A stretch of 64,000 bases of DNA, from assembly GCF_028464065.1 (NCBI RefSeq), contig NZ_CP116808.1, forward strand, positions 1,615,001-1,679,000, given 5' to 3'. Origin of the DNA: Saprospira sp. CCB-QB6 (GTDB lineage Bacteria > Bacteroidota > Bacteroidia > Chitinophagales > Saprospiraceae). Both the position numbers and the translations under genes were made by a program. Positions 8,184-17,337 of this stretch are shown one piece after another (the stretch's first letter is position 1; each line of letters starts with the position of its first letter). The notes under the pieces are model-generated. The model did not search any database. It had not been told where the DNA came from and saw only the letters and a program-made list of their open reading frames with translations.

Positions 8184-9764
8184 ATGCCTCAAGAAGTAGA
8201 AATTAGCATTTTGCCGCAGGAGCTGGAGCAAGATGCCCTGATCGAGAAGAAATTGCGCAAAAAATTGCGCTGGCCCAAGGATCAACAGTTGGCCCATTGG
8301 CATGTTCGCCGCAAAAGTTTAGACGCTAGGGGGCGGCAACCGCTGTTCCGCCTGCGTATTGTGGCCTATAAAGCTGGAGAAGTCGTTCCCGAAACGCCTT
8401 CTATTATTGCGGCCTTGCCACAGGTCCAAGATCGCCCAAAAGTACTGATTGTTGGGGCGGGGCCTGCGGGTTATTTTGCGGCCTTAGAACTGATTGAGTT
8501 GGGCTTAAAACCCATCATTCTAGAACGGGGAAAAGATGTGCAGGCCCGCCGCCGCGATCTCCGCGCCATCCAGCAATTTGGAGAGGTTAATCCACATTCT
8601 AACTATTGCTTTGGCGAAGGTGGGGCGGGTACTTATTCTGATGGAAAGCTCTACACTCGGGCCAAGAAAAGAGGCAGCATAGAAAAATCGCTGCGCCTAT
8701 TTGTTGAGCATGGTGCTCCAAGCGACATTTTGGTTGATGCGCATCCGCATATTGGCTCCAACAAGCTGCCCAAAGTAGTGGCCGCCATGCGAGAGACCAT
8801 AGAAAGCAAGGGCGGAGAAATTCACTTTGGGGCTTGGGTAACGGACTTTCTGATTGAAGAGAAGCAGGGCCAGAGAACCCTAAAAGGCTTGCGCACGGCT
8901 GATGGCCAAGAATGGTGGGGTCAAGGCGTCATATTAGCTACTGGCCATTCGGCTAGAGATATCTTCCGTTTATTGGACCAAAAAAAGGTAGCGATTGAGG
9001 CCAAGCCCTTTGCCCTTGGGGTTCGGATAGAGCACCCACAGGCCCTTATTGACGAATTGCAATATGGAATAAAAGAGCGGCCCAAAGAGCTGCCCGCCTC
9101 AAGTTACAGCCTAGTTTGTCAGGTAGAAAATCGGGGAGTATTTTCCTTTTGTATGTGTCCGGGGGGATTGATTGTGCCGGCTTCTACGGCTCCGGGCGAA
9201 TTAGTTGTCAATGGTATGTCGATGTCTAGACGGGATTCTCCCTTTGCCAATTCGGGCATGGTGGTGGCGGTAGATATGGAAGATTTAAAAGAGTATGCGC
9301 ATTTGGGGCCATTTGCGGCCATGAGCTTCCAGCAAGAAGTAGAGCAGGCCCTTTTTCAGGCGGGAGATGGGAGCCAGGCGGCGCCGGCACAGCGTTTAAC
9401 AGACTTTGTAAAGGGGAAACCTTCTAGTAGTTTGCCCAAGACCTCTTATATACCGGGGATTTATTCGGCTCGTTTGGACCAGTTGCTTCCTGCGGGGATT
9501 AGTCGCCGTTTGCAGCAGGGTTTGCAGCAGATGGGGAAAAAGATGCGGGGATATTATACCGAAGAGGCCCAGTTAATTGGGGTAGAGAGTCGGACCAGTT
9601 CGCCGATTCGGATACCTAGGGAGTCGGATAATTGTATGCATCCTGAATTGCAGGCCCTATTTCCCTGTGGAGAGGGGGCGGGTTATGCGGGCGGCATCAT
9701 TTCGGCGGCAATGGATGGGCAGAAAGTAGCTCAGGCTTTGGCCAAATGGATAGCGGTACAATAA
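8184..9764 (+). CDS. FAD-dependent oxidoreductase (COG2509-like)
   Basis: The 526-residue protein has a dinucleotide-binding VGAGPAGYFAALE motif at about residues 90-102 and the second flavin motif ATGHSARD near 255. The segment GEGGAGTYSDGKLYTR is typical of the uncharacterised FAD dehydrogenases of COG2509. The N-terminal 80 residues form a small domain seen in that family. The last 60 residues (PCGEGAGYAGGIISAAMDG) close the FAD site. The substrate is not known. It starts 78 bp after R1 copy 4. Confidence 0.88.
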   Translation: MPQEVEISILPQELEQDALIEKKLRKKLRWPKDQQLAHWHVRRKSLDARGRQPLFRLRIVAYKAGEVVPETPSIIAALPQVQDRPKVLIVGAGPAGYFAALELIELGLKPIILERGKDVQARRRDLRAIQQFGEVNPHSNYCFGEGGAGTYSDGKLYTRAKKRGSIEKSLRLFVEHGAPSDILVDAHPHIGSNKLPKVVAAMRETIESKGGEIHFGAWVTDFLIEEKQGQRTLKGLRTADGQEWWGQGVILATGHSARDIFRLLDQKKVAIEAKPFALGVRIEHPQALIDELQYGIKERPKELPASSYSLVCQVENRGVFSFCMCPGGLIVPASTAPGELVVNGMSMSRRDSPFANSGMVVAVDMEDLKEYAHLGPFAAMSFQQEVEQALFQAGDGSQAAPAQRLTDFVKGKPSSSLPKTSYIPGIYSARLDQLLPAGISRRLQQGLQQMGKKMRGYYTEEAQLIGVESRTSSPIRIPRESDNCMHPELQALFPCGEGAGYAGGIISAAMDGQKVAQALAKWIAVQ

Positions 9765-9796
9765 TTTTGCGGTGGACAGGGCGCGAAGCGCCCGCA

Positions 9797-9912
9797 GGCC
9801 TAGCGATGTGGAAGGGTGGCCCGAAGGGCCAGACCCAGCCGCCATAGGCGGCGCAGGGCCGAGCAGGCCTGCGAGCCCTGAAAGGGCCCGGCCGCCGAAG
9901 GCGGCAGGCCCC
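9797..9912 (-). repeat. R1 repeat copy 5 (type A')
   Basis: On the minus strand it opens GGGGCCTGCCGCC with a GCCGCCTTCGGCGG hairpin and ends GCTAGGCC. A further GGGCGCTTCGCGCCC hairpin extends to about 9770. Its 5' end faces the next start codon, only 26 bp away. Confidence 0.82.
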
Positions 9913-9938
9913 AAAACAACAGCATAAAACAACAACAG

Positions 9939-10382
9939 ATGGGATTATTTAGCAACCCTTTAAAGAACCCCAAAGTCTTGAACATGGTCTTTGGGAAGGC
10001 CCAGGAAGAGTTAAACGAGGCCTTAATTTATCGGAAAAAGCAGTTTGAGGACCCCAACTTATATATGTGGGTGGAGGTAGATCAGGGCTTGCCTTTTGTT
10101 TGCTTGCGCAATCAGGCGGGAGAAAACTTGGTACGGATGACGGCCCAGCAGTTATTGGAAGATGAGGCCATACAGCAGCAGCTCAAGAAAATTCCGGCCA
10201 TCGTTCGGCCCTTTATCAAGTGGGATATCGTTTTGCCAAAAATGAATGCGATTTTGGTCAGCAAGTTGGGCAAAAACAAGAATATCAAGGTAACAGAGGG
10301 GGTAGAAAAGGCCATTGTAGACCTTTGGGAAGCGGGGGAAGAGCGGGAAAAAAATGTTCCTCTGGAGCAAATATTCTTGTAG
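9939..10382 (+). CDS. Hypothetical cytoplasmic protein, 147 aa
   Basis: No signal peptide, membrane segment or motif I recognise. The sequence is mixed alpha/beta, with a hydrophobic strand MWVEVDQGLPFVCLR near residue 45 and a basic middle. It begins right after R1 copy 5, so its promoter or leader must overlap that repeat. The reading frame is uninterrupted and codon use resembles its neighbours, so I regard it as a real gene. Confidence 0.6.
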   Translation: MGLFSNPLKNPKVLNMVFGKAQEELNEALIYRKKQFEDPNLYMWVEVDQGLPFVCLRNQAGENLVRMTAQQLLEDEAIQQQLKKIPAIVRPFIKWDIVLPKMNAILVSKLGKNKNIKVTEGVEKAIVDLWEAGEEREKNVPLEQIFL

Positions 10383-10528
10383 AAAAACAATCTTTTGGGG
10401 GAGAATTGCGTAAAAGAATAAAAAAGGAATGGTCTAAAAGACAGCTTGGCAAGTAGTTTGCCCAATCATGGGAACCAATACAAAACAAGCCCTTCAATTA
10501 TTCATCACCAACTTTTATCTCTAAGTAC

Positions 10529-11263
10529 ATGCAGAAGTTAGCGTTTCTATTTCTCTTTTTTGCTTTTAGTTTATCATTTGCGCAGGCGCAAGGAGGCAGT
10601 GAGAAAAATCTGATTAAGACTTTGGATCCGGAGGGAGCCGAGAATATCAGTTTCAAATTTAATTTTGAAGAACTGCAATTGGAGCCTTGGGATCAGGGTA
10701 CTTTGCGTATTCGTCTTTTGGTTCATTCTAATTATCCAGAATCGATCATGAAAGAGTTGCTCAAAGCGGGTCGTTATGAGATGCAAGGATTATTGGATGG
10801 GGATACTTACTATATCACGATGCCAAATTTGGATAAGATGATTACAGTGGGTAACTTGTTGTTGGAGGAGCAAATTTTTGTGTCGGTACAGACCCCGGGC
10901 TACTTTGAAAAAGAAGGAAAGACCATTAAGAAAAAGCTAGATCCTGCTTTAGTGGTTAATGCTCGTGGCAATCAGGCGGCTCTCAAAAAGATGCGTCAGA
11001 TCAAAGAGGATATTGAGGATAAAGTAGAAGTAGAATTTGTTTGGATTGGTGTGAATGAGAAAACATCGGCCAAGGCGAACATGAAAGAGCGCTTCAACAA
11101 GAAAGAAGAAAAGGCCAAGGGTCGTGTACATGGTCTTTCTGATGAAGAGCCCGTTGGGGCTAGCCGCCGAGCTACTACGCAACCCAATATGACTGCTGAA
11201 GAATTTAAAAGCCAATATGGTGGCATCTGGATTTTGGTAGAAGATGAGCTCGACTACAAATAG
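10529..11263 (+). CDS. Secreted protein, paralogue of the next gene
   Basis: The 244-residue product has a signal peptide (about residues 1-20, ending AQAQ). Its first 140 residues align along their length with the next gene. Shared motifs include the EPWDQ turn, KAGRYE and TPGYF. A C-terminal extension rich in Lys/Glu follows (about 185-244). The beta-rich, repeated turn pattern suggests a small extracytoplasmic domain, but I cannot name a family. The pair is separated by 48 bp and probably co-transcribed. Confidence 0.7.
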   Translation: MQKLAFLFLFFAFSLSFAQAQGGSEKNLIKTLDPEGAENISFKFNFEELQLEPWDQGTLRIRLLVHSNYPESIMKELLKAGRYEMQGLLDGDTYYITMPNLDKMITVGNLLLEEQIFVSVQTPGYFEKEGKTIKKKLDPALVVNARGNQAALKKMRQIKEDIEDKVEVEFVWIGVNEKTSAKANMKERFNKKEEKAKGRVHGLSDEEPVGASRRATTQPNMTAEEFKSQYGGIWILVEDELDYK

Positions 11264-11311
11264 CCAATTGCTTCCGTCCTTATTTTAATTTTGTATACAA
11301 AACACAGAATC

Positions 11312-11869
11312 ATGAGAATCTCTGCCTTTATTGCTCTATTTATGTCTTTTGCTTTTTTTGTACAAGCTCAAGAGAACAGTGAAAAAACGCTAGTAAAAAC
11401 GCTAATGCCCGAGGAAAGCTCGGAAGTAATTTTTGAGACCAAGAATGCTACTATTGGTTCTGAGCCTTGGGATCAGAAAGGAATGCGTGTAGAAATCGAA
11501 GTAATTTCTAATATGCCTGTTTCTGTATTGGAGCAGTTGGTAAAAGCTGGCCGTTATGAGCTAGAAGGTCGCACAGAAGATGGTATTTTCTATGTGAATG
11601 CGCCTAAAATGGAAAAGCAGGTTACTGTTCGCGGTAAGTTGTTGGAAGAAGTCATCAACTTCAATGTAAAAACTCCTGGTTACTATGTGCTTAGCGAGAA
11701 CCGCCTTATGCCTGATGCGGGTTTGGCTGCTCGTGGTAATATGAAGCACAGCATTGAGTCTGTGGTAGTTTTCAAGCCTGTACTAAAGACTACTCTTAAG
11801 TCTGATGCACAGATTGAGCTCAAAACGGGTGACATCAAAATTGGTGATGAGGTGATTGAAATCGAGTAA
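11312..11869 (+). CDS. Secreted protein, paralogue of the preceding gene
   Basis: Start chosen at ATG 11312, which gives a clean signal peptide (MRISAFIALFMSFAFFVQAQ); an upstream in-frame TTG at 11291 would add seven residues without improving it. The mature 165-residue protein repeats the EPWDQ, KAGRYELEG and TPGYY motifs of its neighbour but lacks the Lys/Glu-rich tail. A perfect terminator follows the stop. Function unknown; tandem duplication is the parsimonious origin. Confidence 0.75.
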   Translation: MRISAFIALFMSFAFFVQAQENSEKTLVKTLMPEESSEVIFETKNATIGSEPWDQKGMRVEIEVISNMPVSVLEQLVKAGRYELEGRTEDGIFYVNAPKMEKQVTVRGKLLEEVINFNVKTPGYYVLSENRLMPDAGLAARGNMKHSIESVVVFKPVLKTTLKSDAQIELKTGDIKIGDEVIEIE

Positions 11870-11897
11870 GAGATTACTTAATAGACGCTAAATATTT

Positions 11898-11931
11898 AGC
11901 CCTAGTTCTATATAGAACTAGGGCTTTTTTT
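11898..11931 (+). terminator. Terminator after the paralogous pair
   Basis: AGCCCTAGTTCTA (11898-11910) pairs with TAGAACTAGGGCT (11913-11925), followed by seven Ts. Confidence 0.9.
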
Positions 11932-11939
11932 GTGTGCAT

Positions 11940-12725
11940 TTAGATTAGTTTGCCTTGAGCCATAAAATGCGGATTATGTAAATCGGCTTTATTATATCGC
12001 AGTGGTTTTCGGCTGTTCCAATCTAGTATTTGGCCTCCAGCTTCTTCTAGAATAATTTGAGGGGCTGCGGTATCCCATTCCATAGTTGGGCCTAAGCGGG
12101 GGTAAATATCGGCTTGGCCTTGGGCCAAGGCCATAAACTTGAGGGCACTGCCTTTGGCCACAAATTGAGCTTTTTTTAGCGAATCAATATAAGCTTGGGT
12201 AGCGGCTCTTAAATGAGAGCGGGAGCCTAATACCCGTAAACCTTCTTGTTCAAAAGAGAAAGTATTGGCCCAAATAGGTCTGTTCTCCTTTTCTTCTACC
12301 ACAAAAGCCCCCTCTCCTTTTTGGGCCCAATATAAAGTCTGGCTTACTGGAGCGTATAATAAGCCAAAGACGGGTTTATCCTGTTCAATTAAAGCAATAT
12401 TGATTGCAAACTCAGCATTCCGATTCACAAACTCTCGAGTACCATCTAGTGGATCAATTAACCAGCAATAACGGTATTTTTTACGCTCTTCATAGGGTGC
12501 TTTTTCTTCCTCTTCTGAGATAATTGGAATTTCGGGCCAATGGCAGGCCAAAGCCTGACAAATAATAGCATTTGAGCGTTGGTCGGCCAGCGTCAATGGA
12601 CTATCATCAGCTTTTTGCTCTAGCTGCCAGTTGATTGTAGGCTGCTCATAGACGCTCATAATTGCTTGCCCAGCCTCTTGGGCAATTTCTTGGATAAGTT
12701 GAATATCAGAGGGATTTAACCACAT
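11940..12725 (-). CDS. cysQ: 3'(2'),5'-bisphosphate nucleotidase CysQ
   Basis: The 261-residue member of the inositol monophosphatase fold carries the metal-binding motif DPLDGTREF (about residues 93-101). The second motif WDTAAPQIILEEAGG lies near 218-232, and SEEEE near 70 supplies another acidic ligand. CysQ hydrolyses 3'-phosphoadenosine 5'-phosphate left by sulfate assimilation or sulfation. It follows the MtfA-like gene by 17 bp on the same strand, so they probably form one transcript. Confidence 0.9.
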   Translation of the reverse strand: MWLNPSDIQLIQEIAQEAGQAIMSVYEQPTINWQLEQKADDSPLTLADQRSNAIICQALACHWPEIPIISEEEEKAPYEERKKYRYCWLIDPLDGTREFVNRNAEFAINIALIEQDKPVFGLLYAPVSQTLYWAQKGEGAFVVEEKENRPIWANTFSFEQEGLRVLGSRSHLRAATQAYIDSLKKAQFVAKGSALKFMALAQGQADIYPRLGPTMEWDTAAPQIILEEAGGQILDWNSRKPLRYNKADLHNPHFMAQGKLI

Positions 12726-12742
12726 AACGTTCTATCTAAAAT

Positions 12743-13663
12743 TTAACTCAAATCTTCTTCCTCTTCAGCTAAAGCTGGATTTCCATCTCCATCCTGCAAA
12801 TCTGGGGAACTGAAGCTAAGTGGATCCTGGCCGTAAGTCTTGACCAAAAACTCATAAACCTCAGGGAATTCTCCTTTAAAGGCCTCTGGAAAGACAAAAA
12901 AGTGTTCAGAAGCTAACTCAAAGAGCTCAAAATCAGGCAGGCCTGTATATTCTAAGCTATAGCCTATTTTAAACTGACGCAAAACATGCAGGCGAGCCAA
13001 AAATTCCATGCGATCCGGAATGGGAAGATCTTCATCATGAATATGATATTCTGACTTAAAAGCCTTCGCAAAGCCATACAAGCAAACATCATAAAATTGA
13101 TGTGGAGCTTTAAGTGCTCTAATAAACATATTAACGGAAAGAACAAGGCTAGCGTAGGGCTCTTCTTCCTCAAATTCTACCGCGTGAATTTTATCATTGA
13201 TCTTAGGCGTAATAAAGGTCCTTGGATAAAGAATAATCATTCCCAACTTCGGAAAGAACTCCTTTTGAAAAGCCTTCCCCATGGTTATCTGAATTGCTCT
13301 AGCCGAAACTAGCAACTGAATATCACCTGGCAGTTTCTCTGCTCCTCGCATCTGAAACTGCTTTTGCATTCTAAAGATGCTCAAACGCTGCTCAAAAAAG
13401 CGCTTGTGGTCACTCCCTAAACTTTGATAATAAGGAAAAAACTGTTCTAGAATATCCCGCTCTATCTGAGCCAAACCTGGAGGGTGTTTAACCGCCCACC
13501 ACTCATAGATCCCTTTCCGAATTAAATAGGTGCCTACAAATATACCTAAGGGAATGGCGCCCAACCATTTCAATTCATCCGAAATTAAATCATAGATAAG
13601 TAAATAGGCAAAGATTATCGTCGCTATTCCAGACGGAATCAACAAAAGAGCTAAAATAGGCAT
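12743..13663 (-). CDS. MtfA-like (peptidase M90) protein with degenerate zinc motif
   Basis: The 306-residue protein starts with two hydrophobic segments (about 1-22 and 34-50), then a domain matching MtfA. The C-terminal block, with ASEHFFVFPEAF followed by KTYGQDP (about 255-285), and the IILYPRTF strand (about 143-150) are characteristic. Where MtfA has the zinc motif HEFAH, this sequence reads YGFAK (about 196-200), so both histidines and the glutamate are gone. It is therefore probably not a peptidase; a binding or regulatory role is possible. cysQ lies directly downstream. Confidence 0.7.
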   Translation of the reverse strand: MPILALLLIPSGIATIIFAYLLIYDLISDELKWLGAIPLGIFVGTYLIRKGIYEWWAVKHPPGLAQIERDILEQFFPYYQSLGSDHKRFFEQRLSIFRMQKQFQMRGAEKLPGDIQLLVSARAIQITMGKAFQKEFFPKLGMIILYPRTFITPKINDKIHAVEFEEEEPYASLVLSVNMFIRALKAPHQFYDVCLYGFAKAFKSEYHIHDEDLPIPDRMEFLARLHVLRQFKIGYSLEYTGLPDFELFELASEHFFVFPEAFKGEFPEVYEFLVKTYGQDPLSFSSPDLQDGDGNPALAEEEEDLS

Positions 13664-13707
13664 AAGAATAAAATGCTAGTGGACCAAATTATATTTTTAT
13701 ATAGAGC

Positions 13708-13763
13708 CTTAGATATAGTGGTTTTTTAAGATAATTTCGCAACTAAGGATATTTATATCTAAG
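13708..13763. promoter_or_regulatory. Inverted repeat in a divergent promoter region
   Basis: CTTAGATATA (13708-13717) and TATATCTAAG (13754-13763) are exact inverted arms 36 bp apart, in the AT-rich gap between the divergent MtfA-like and acyl-CoA ligase genes. It could be an operator pair or part of a hairpin leader. Confidence 0.35.
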
Positions 13764-13884
13764 ATATTTTCTAAATTTAGAACAGTAGCCCTTTTGCTAC
13801 TCCCCCAAACAAGAAGGCCAATAGGCCCAAATTGTTACATTCAAATAAGCGTCTTAACGCTATAGGCCAAAAATAATCAACCTT

Positions 13885-15708
13885 ATGGAAATTCGTCGTC
13901 TTTTTGATATCCCTTATTATCAAGCTGCCCATTATCCCCTCCCCAAAGCCCTCGGTGGCCAACACATTAGTGGTAAAAAGTACTATTATAGCACAGAAAA
14001 AGTACTAGAACTCATCAATAAAGTGAGCTGGGGACTTCTACAAATGGGCATGAAACCCGGCGATAAAATTGCCCTGATTTCTTATAATAACCGCCCTGAG
14101 TGGAATATCATGGACCTAGGCATGCAACAAATAGGTGTGATCAATGTTCCTGTCTATCCAACTATTAGCCCCGATGATTATGTCTATATCTTTAATGACG
14201 CCACAATCAAATATGCAATCGTAGGCCATGGTGACCTACTCGATAAGGTCCGTACCGCCCAAAGCGATATTCCCTCTCTACAAGCTATTTTCACCTTTGA
14301 CCAAGCCGATGCCGAAGGCCAAGTAGACGCCAATGATCAAGAGGTCAATTTCTGGGAACATATTTGGGGCGAAAACCCAGATATGAAGATCATAGAATCT
14401 CATAAATCAAAAATTAAAGCCGAAGACCTCGCCACAATTATCTATACCTCGGGCACAACAGGCAAACCCAAAGGCGTTATGCTCAGCCATAATAACATTG
14501 CTACGAATGTTCGCGATGTACTTCCATTTATTCCCCTCCAACCTCAAGATATCGCCCTCAGCTTTTTGCCCCTTTGCCACGTTTTTGAACGTACCGTGAC
14601 CTATAGCTATATGGCAAAAGGCGCCCAAATTTTCTATGCTAAAGACTTAGATACCCTATCCGAAACCTTACAAGATATCCGCCCGCATTTCTTTACTACA
14701 GTACCCAGACTCCTAGAAAAAGTCTACGAGAAAATGATGCTGAAGGTACAGGCCGAAGGCGGCCTCAAAGAAAAGATCTTTAAATGGGCCCTCGGACTAA
14801 CCGAAAAATATGATTTTGACTGGCAAGCCTCTGGCCTAGATGCTATCAAATGGAAGATTGCCGATAAACTAGTCTACTCTAAGGTTAGAGAACGCCTAGG
14901 TGGCCGCTTGAAAGGAATTGTCACCGGTGCTGCCGCCTGCCCCCCTCGCATGACGCAATTGTTCTCCGCTGTGGGGATCCCAATTAGGGAGGGCTACGGC
15001 CTGACCGAAACCTCTCCCGCCATTTCTATCAATATTTTTGAGCCCTACCAAGCCATGATTGGCAGTGTTGGCCCTATCCTTCCTAGTGTACAAGTCAAAA
15101 TTGACCTAGATGATAGCTATGGCCCCAATGAAGGGGAAATCCTCGTTAAAGGAAATTCGGTCATGATGGGCTATTACCGCAAAGAAGACAAAACTGCCGA
15201 GGTCTTCAATGAAGAAGGCTGGTTCCTAACTGGCGATATCGGAAAAATCGTAGAGAATAAAAAAGGAATCAAATTCCTCAAGATTACTGACCGCAAAAAG
15301 GAATTGCTCAAAACATCTGGTGGGAAATACGTGGCCCCCACTCCCATCGAAAGCACCCTCAAAGAAGACCTGTTGGTGGAACAAGTCATGGTGGTGGGCG
15401 AAAAACGCAAGTTTGTCTCTGCCCTTATCCAACCCAATTTTGATAGCCTCAAAAATTGGTGTAAAAATGAAAATATTCCCTGGGATAAACCCGAAAATGT
15501 ACTGGCCAACCCCAAAGTACTGGCCTACTTCCAAGCTACAGTCAATCGCTATAACCCCCGCTTTGCTAAGGTAGAACAAATCAAAAAGTTCTATTTGGTC
15601 CCTACTGTTTGGAGTGTGGAAACAGGCGAACTTACTCCCACCATGAAACTCAAAAGAAGAGTCATTTTAGCTAATTATGAAGATGCTATCGAAAAACTTT
15701 ATCAGTAA
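13885..15708 (+). CDS. Long-chain fatty-acid-CoA ligase (AMP-forming)
   Basis: The 607-residue protein belongs to the adenylate-forming superfamily. The phosphate-binding loop IIYTSGTTGKPKG lies near residues 184-196, GYGLTETSP near 371, and the hinge region with TGDIGKI and TDRKKELLKTSGGK near 450-475. The length and the REGYGLTE and SGGKYVAP motifs resemble bacterial FadD15-like ligases. It activates fatty acids to acyl-CoA at the membrane. A small lipoprotein gene overlaps its 3' end by 32 bp in another frame. Confidence 0.92.
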   Translation: MEIRRLFDIPYYQAAHYPLPKALGGQHISGKKYYYSTEKVLELINKVSWGLLQMGMKPGDKIALISYNNRPEWNIMDLGMQQIGVINVPVYPTISPDDYVYIFNDATIKYAIVGHGDLLDKVRTAQSDIPSLQAIFTFDQADAEGQVDANDQEVNFWEHIWGENPDMKIIESHKSKIKAEDLATIIYTSGTTGKPKGVMLSHNNIATNVRDVLPFIPLQPQDIALSFLPLCHVFERTVTYSYMAKGAQIFYAKDLDTLSETLQDIRPHFFTTVPRLLEKVYEKMMLKVQAEGGLKEKIFKWALGLTEKYDFDWQASGLDAIKWKIADKLVYSKVRERLGGRLKGIVTGAAACPPRMTQLFSAVGIPIREGYGLTETSPAISINIFEPYQAMIGSVGPILPSVQVKIDLDDSYGPNEGEILVKGNSVMMGYYRKEDKTAEVFNEEGWFLTGDIGKIVENKKGIKFLKITDRKKELLKTSGGKYVAPTPIESTLKEDLLVEQVMVVGEKRKFVSALIQPNFDSLKNWCKNENIPWDKPENVLANPKVLAYFQATVNRYNPRFAKVEQIKKFYLVPTVWSVETGELTPTMKLKRRVILANYEDAIEKLYQ

Positions 15709-16105
15709 ATTTCTTTGCCCACTCTTACTCTTTCTGCTCTTAAGCGCCTGCCAATCTTCCTCGGCAGACCCCCTATACGCTCCAGCCGATTTAGAAGGAA
15801 ACTGGCGCCGAATCGATAGCAATAAACCTAGTTTAGACGCTATGGAGGTGGAAGTCCAAGGTATCGAGGCCTTTATCCGAGCCACAAATGGCAGCAGCCC
15901 TTACTTCTTGCTTGGCCAACGAAAATGGCGACGCATCCGCCCTACCGATGGCCCCAATTTTAGCTATGAAGATAAAGGCAGCAATAATGAGTTCTATGAT
16001 GGTACAATGACGCTCGATAAAAGTGGTCCCACAGACTATCTTTACCTCAATATTAAAGTGGCTGGAAGCGGAAATGGGAATAGACAAACTTGGGAACGCT
16101 TTTAA
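15677..16105 (+). CDS. Small lipoprotein of unknown function
   Basis: The 142-residue product starts inside the acyl-CoA ligase gene (ATG 15677, or two codons later). It has a basic start, a leucine-rich helix and a lipobox LLSAC with the acylated cysteine at about residue 25. The rest (DLEGNWRRID, then beta-rich sequence ending TWERF) has the pattern of small lipocalin-like domains often seen in Bacteroidetes. That is only a resemblance. The overlap suggests translational coupling with the ligase. Confidence 0.7.
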   Translation: MKMLSKNFISKFLCPLLLFLLLSACQSSSADPLYAPADLEGNWRRIDSNKPSLDAMEVEVQGIEAFIRATNGSSPYFLLGQRKWRRIRPTDGPNFSYEDKGSNNEFYDGTMTLDKSGPTDYLYLNIKVAGSGNGNRQTWERF

Positions 16106-16111
16106 ATATTA

Positions 16112-16225
16112 GGGGCCTGCCGCCTCCGGCGGCCGGGCCCTTTCAGGGCTCGCAGGTCTGCTCGGCCCTGCGCGGGCTTCGCCCGCTGGGTCTGGCCTGC
16201 GGCCACCCTTTCAGGCCCCTAGGCC
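16112..16225 (+). repeat. R1 repeat copy 6 (type A')
   Basis: Opens GGGGCCTGCCGCC with hairpin GCCGCCTCCGGCGGC, then a GCGGGCTTCGCCCGC hairpin, and closes CCTAGGCC. It starts 7 bp after the lipoprotein stop on the same strand. Confidence 0.85.
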
Positions 16226-16229
16226 GATA

Positions 16230-16290
16230 CTGTGGGTTTAAACCCACAGCAAATAGGTATTGCTTCGCAATGATTTATGAAATGAGGGTT
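16230..16290 (-). repeat. R2 hairpin cassette copy b
   Basis: Inverted copy: CTGTGGGTTTAAACCCACAG (16230-16249), ATTGCTTCGCAAT (16259-16271) and a degraded AATGAGGGTTAAAC arm. It adjoins the 3' end of R1 copy 6, and the IS3 element sits just beyond. Confidence 0.75.
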
Positions 16291-16449
16291 AAACTTCAAC
16301 CTTTTGGCCTCTCCCAATAATGTCCCGTCCTGAAAAACTGATACAGAATTTAAAGCAATAAAATTCTGATTAAATACGGTTAAAAGTTATTCTGGAAGAT
16401 TTTGACCTCCTTCAAAAAGGTCAAAAAATCTTACGGAAATAACTTGTTG

Positions 16450-17337
16450 TCAATTTAACAACTCTGGCTTGAGATGATCTTGGGCTAGAGTTGTTTTCTT
16501 TTTGTAGCTCTTATATTCGAGCTCTTGTTGTTGGTGCATTTCAGCAGGCGGCATAAATTGGCAAGACCAATGTGGCCGAGCTTGATTATAAATATCAATA
16601 CTTTGAGCGACTATTTTCTTCATGGCTTCTAGGCCCAAATGGAAAAAATCTGCAATAAATTCTTGCTTTAATATTCCATTTATTCGCTCTGCTACGGCAT
16701 TTGCATAAGGGTCGTAAGATTCCGTCATCGAACAATTTATGCCTAGTTCTTTAAGTACTTGCTGATAATCATTTGAGCAATATTGAATGCCCCGATCAGA
16801 ATGATGAATCAGCTCTTCATTGGGATATTGACGGCGCTTTGCAGCCTGCTGCAAGGCTCGAATAGAGCCAATACTGCTTAGGCTATTCGAGACATCATAA
16901 CCCATTATTTGCTTAGAATAAGCATCTGTAACCAAGGCTAAATACATTGGATTTTCTCTCGTTCCAATGTAAGTAATATCTGAAACCCAAACTTGCTCTG
17001 GCCGATAAATTTTCAAATCAGCTATTTTGTTCTTATGCTTTCTATAGTGGTGAAAGGAATTCGTCGTTGTATGATAGTTCTTTCGGGGCTGAACGAGTAA
17101 GTTATTGGCTCGCAAAATAGTAAAAAACTTATCTCGTCCTACTCGCAGAGCCTTCAACTCTGTTTGAAGTAAATGATACAGTTTACGACCTCCTAAACGA
17201 GGCATTTTGTTTCGTACTTCTTGAACTAAAGCGACTACTTTTTCTGCCAATCCCTGATTAGAGCTATGTTTTGCCTTTGGCCTATAATACTTCTGACGAT
17301 TTAGCCCGACCAGTCGACATAAGCTACTTAAGCTTAT
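16450..17337 (-). CDS. IS3-family transposase OrfB (read through a -1 frameshift from OrfA)
   Basis: This integrase-fold DDE transposase has the acidic residues in VSDITYIG, HHSDRGIQY and ANAVAERINGILKQE. The frame is open back to 17337, just at the end of orfA, and reads ISLSSLCRLVGLNRQKYYRP before the first alternative start (TTG 17250). The HTH_21-like region lies in that upstream part, so the functional product should be the OrfAB fusion made by -1 slippage on the A6 run (complement of 17337-17342). Confidence 0.9.
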   Translation of the reverse strand: MSLSSLCRLVGLNRQKYYRPKAKHSSNQGLAEKVVALVQEVRNKMPRLGGRKLYHLLQTELKALRVGRDKFFTILRANNLLVQPRKNYHTTTNSFHHYRKHKNKIADLKIYRPEQVWVSDITYIGTRENPMYLALVTDAYSKQIMGYDVSNSLSSIGSIRALQQAAKRRQYPNEELIHHSDRGIQYCSNDYQQVLKELGINCSMTESYDPYANAVAERINGILKQEFIADFFHLGLEAMKKIVAQSIDIYNQARPHWSCQFMPPAEMHQQQELEYKSYKKKTTLAQDHLKPELLN

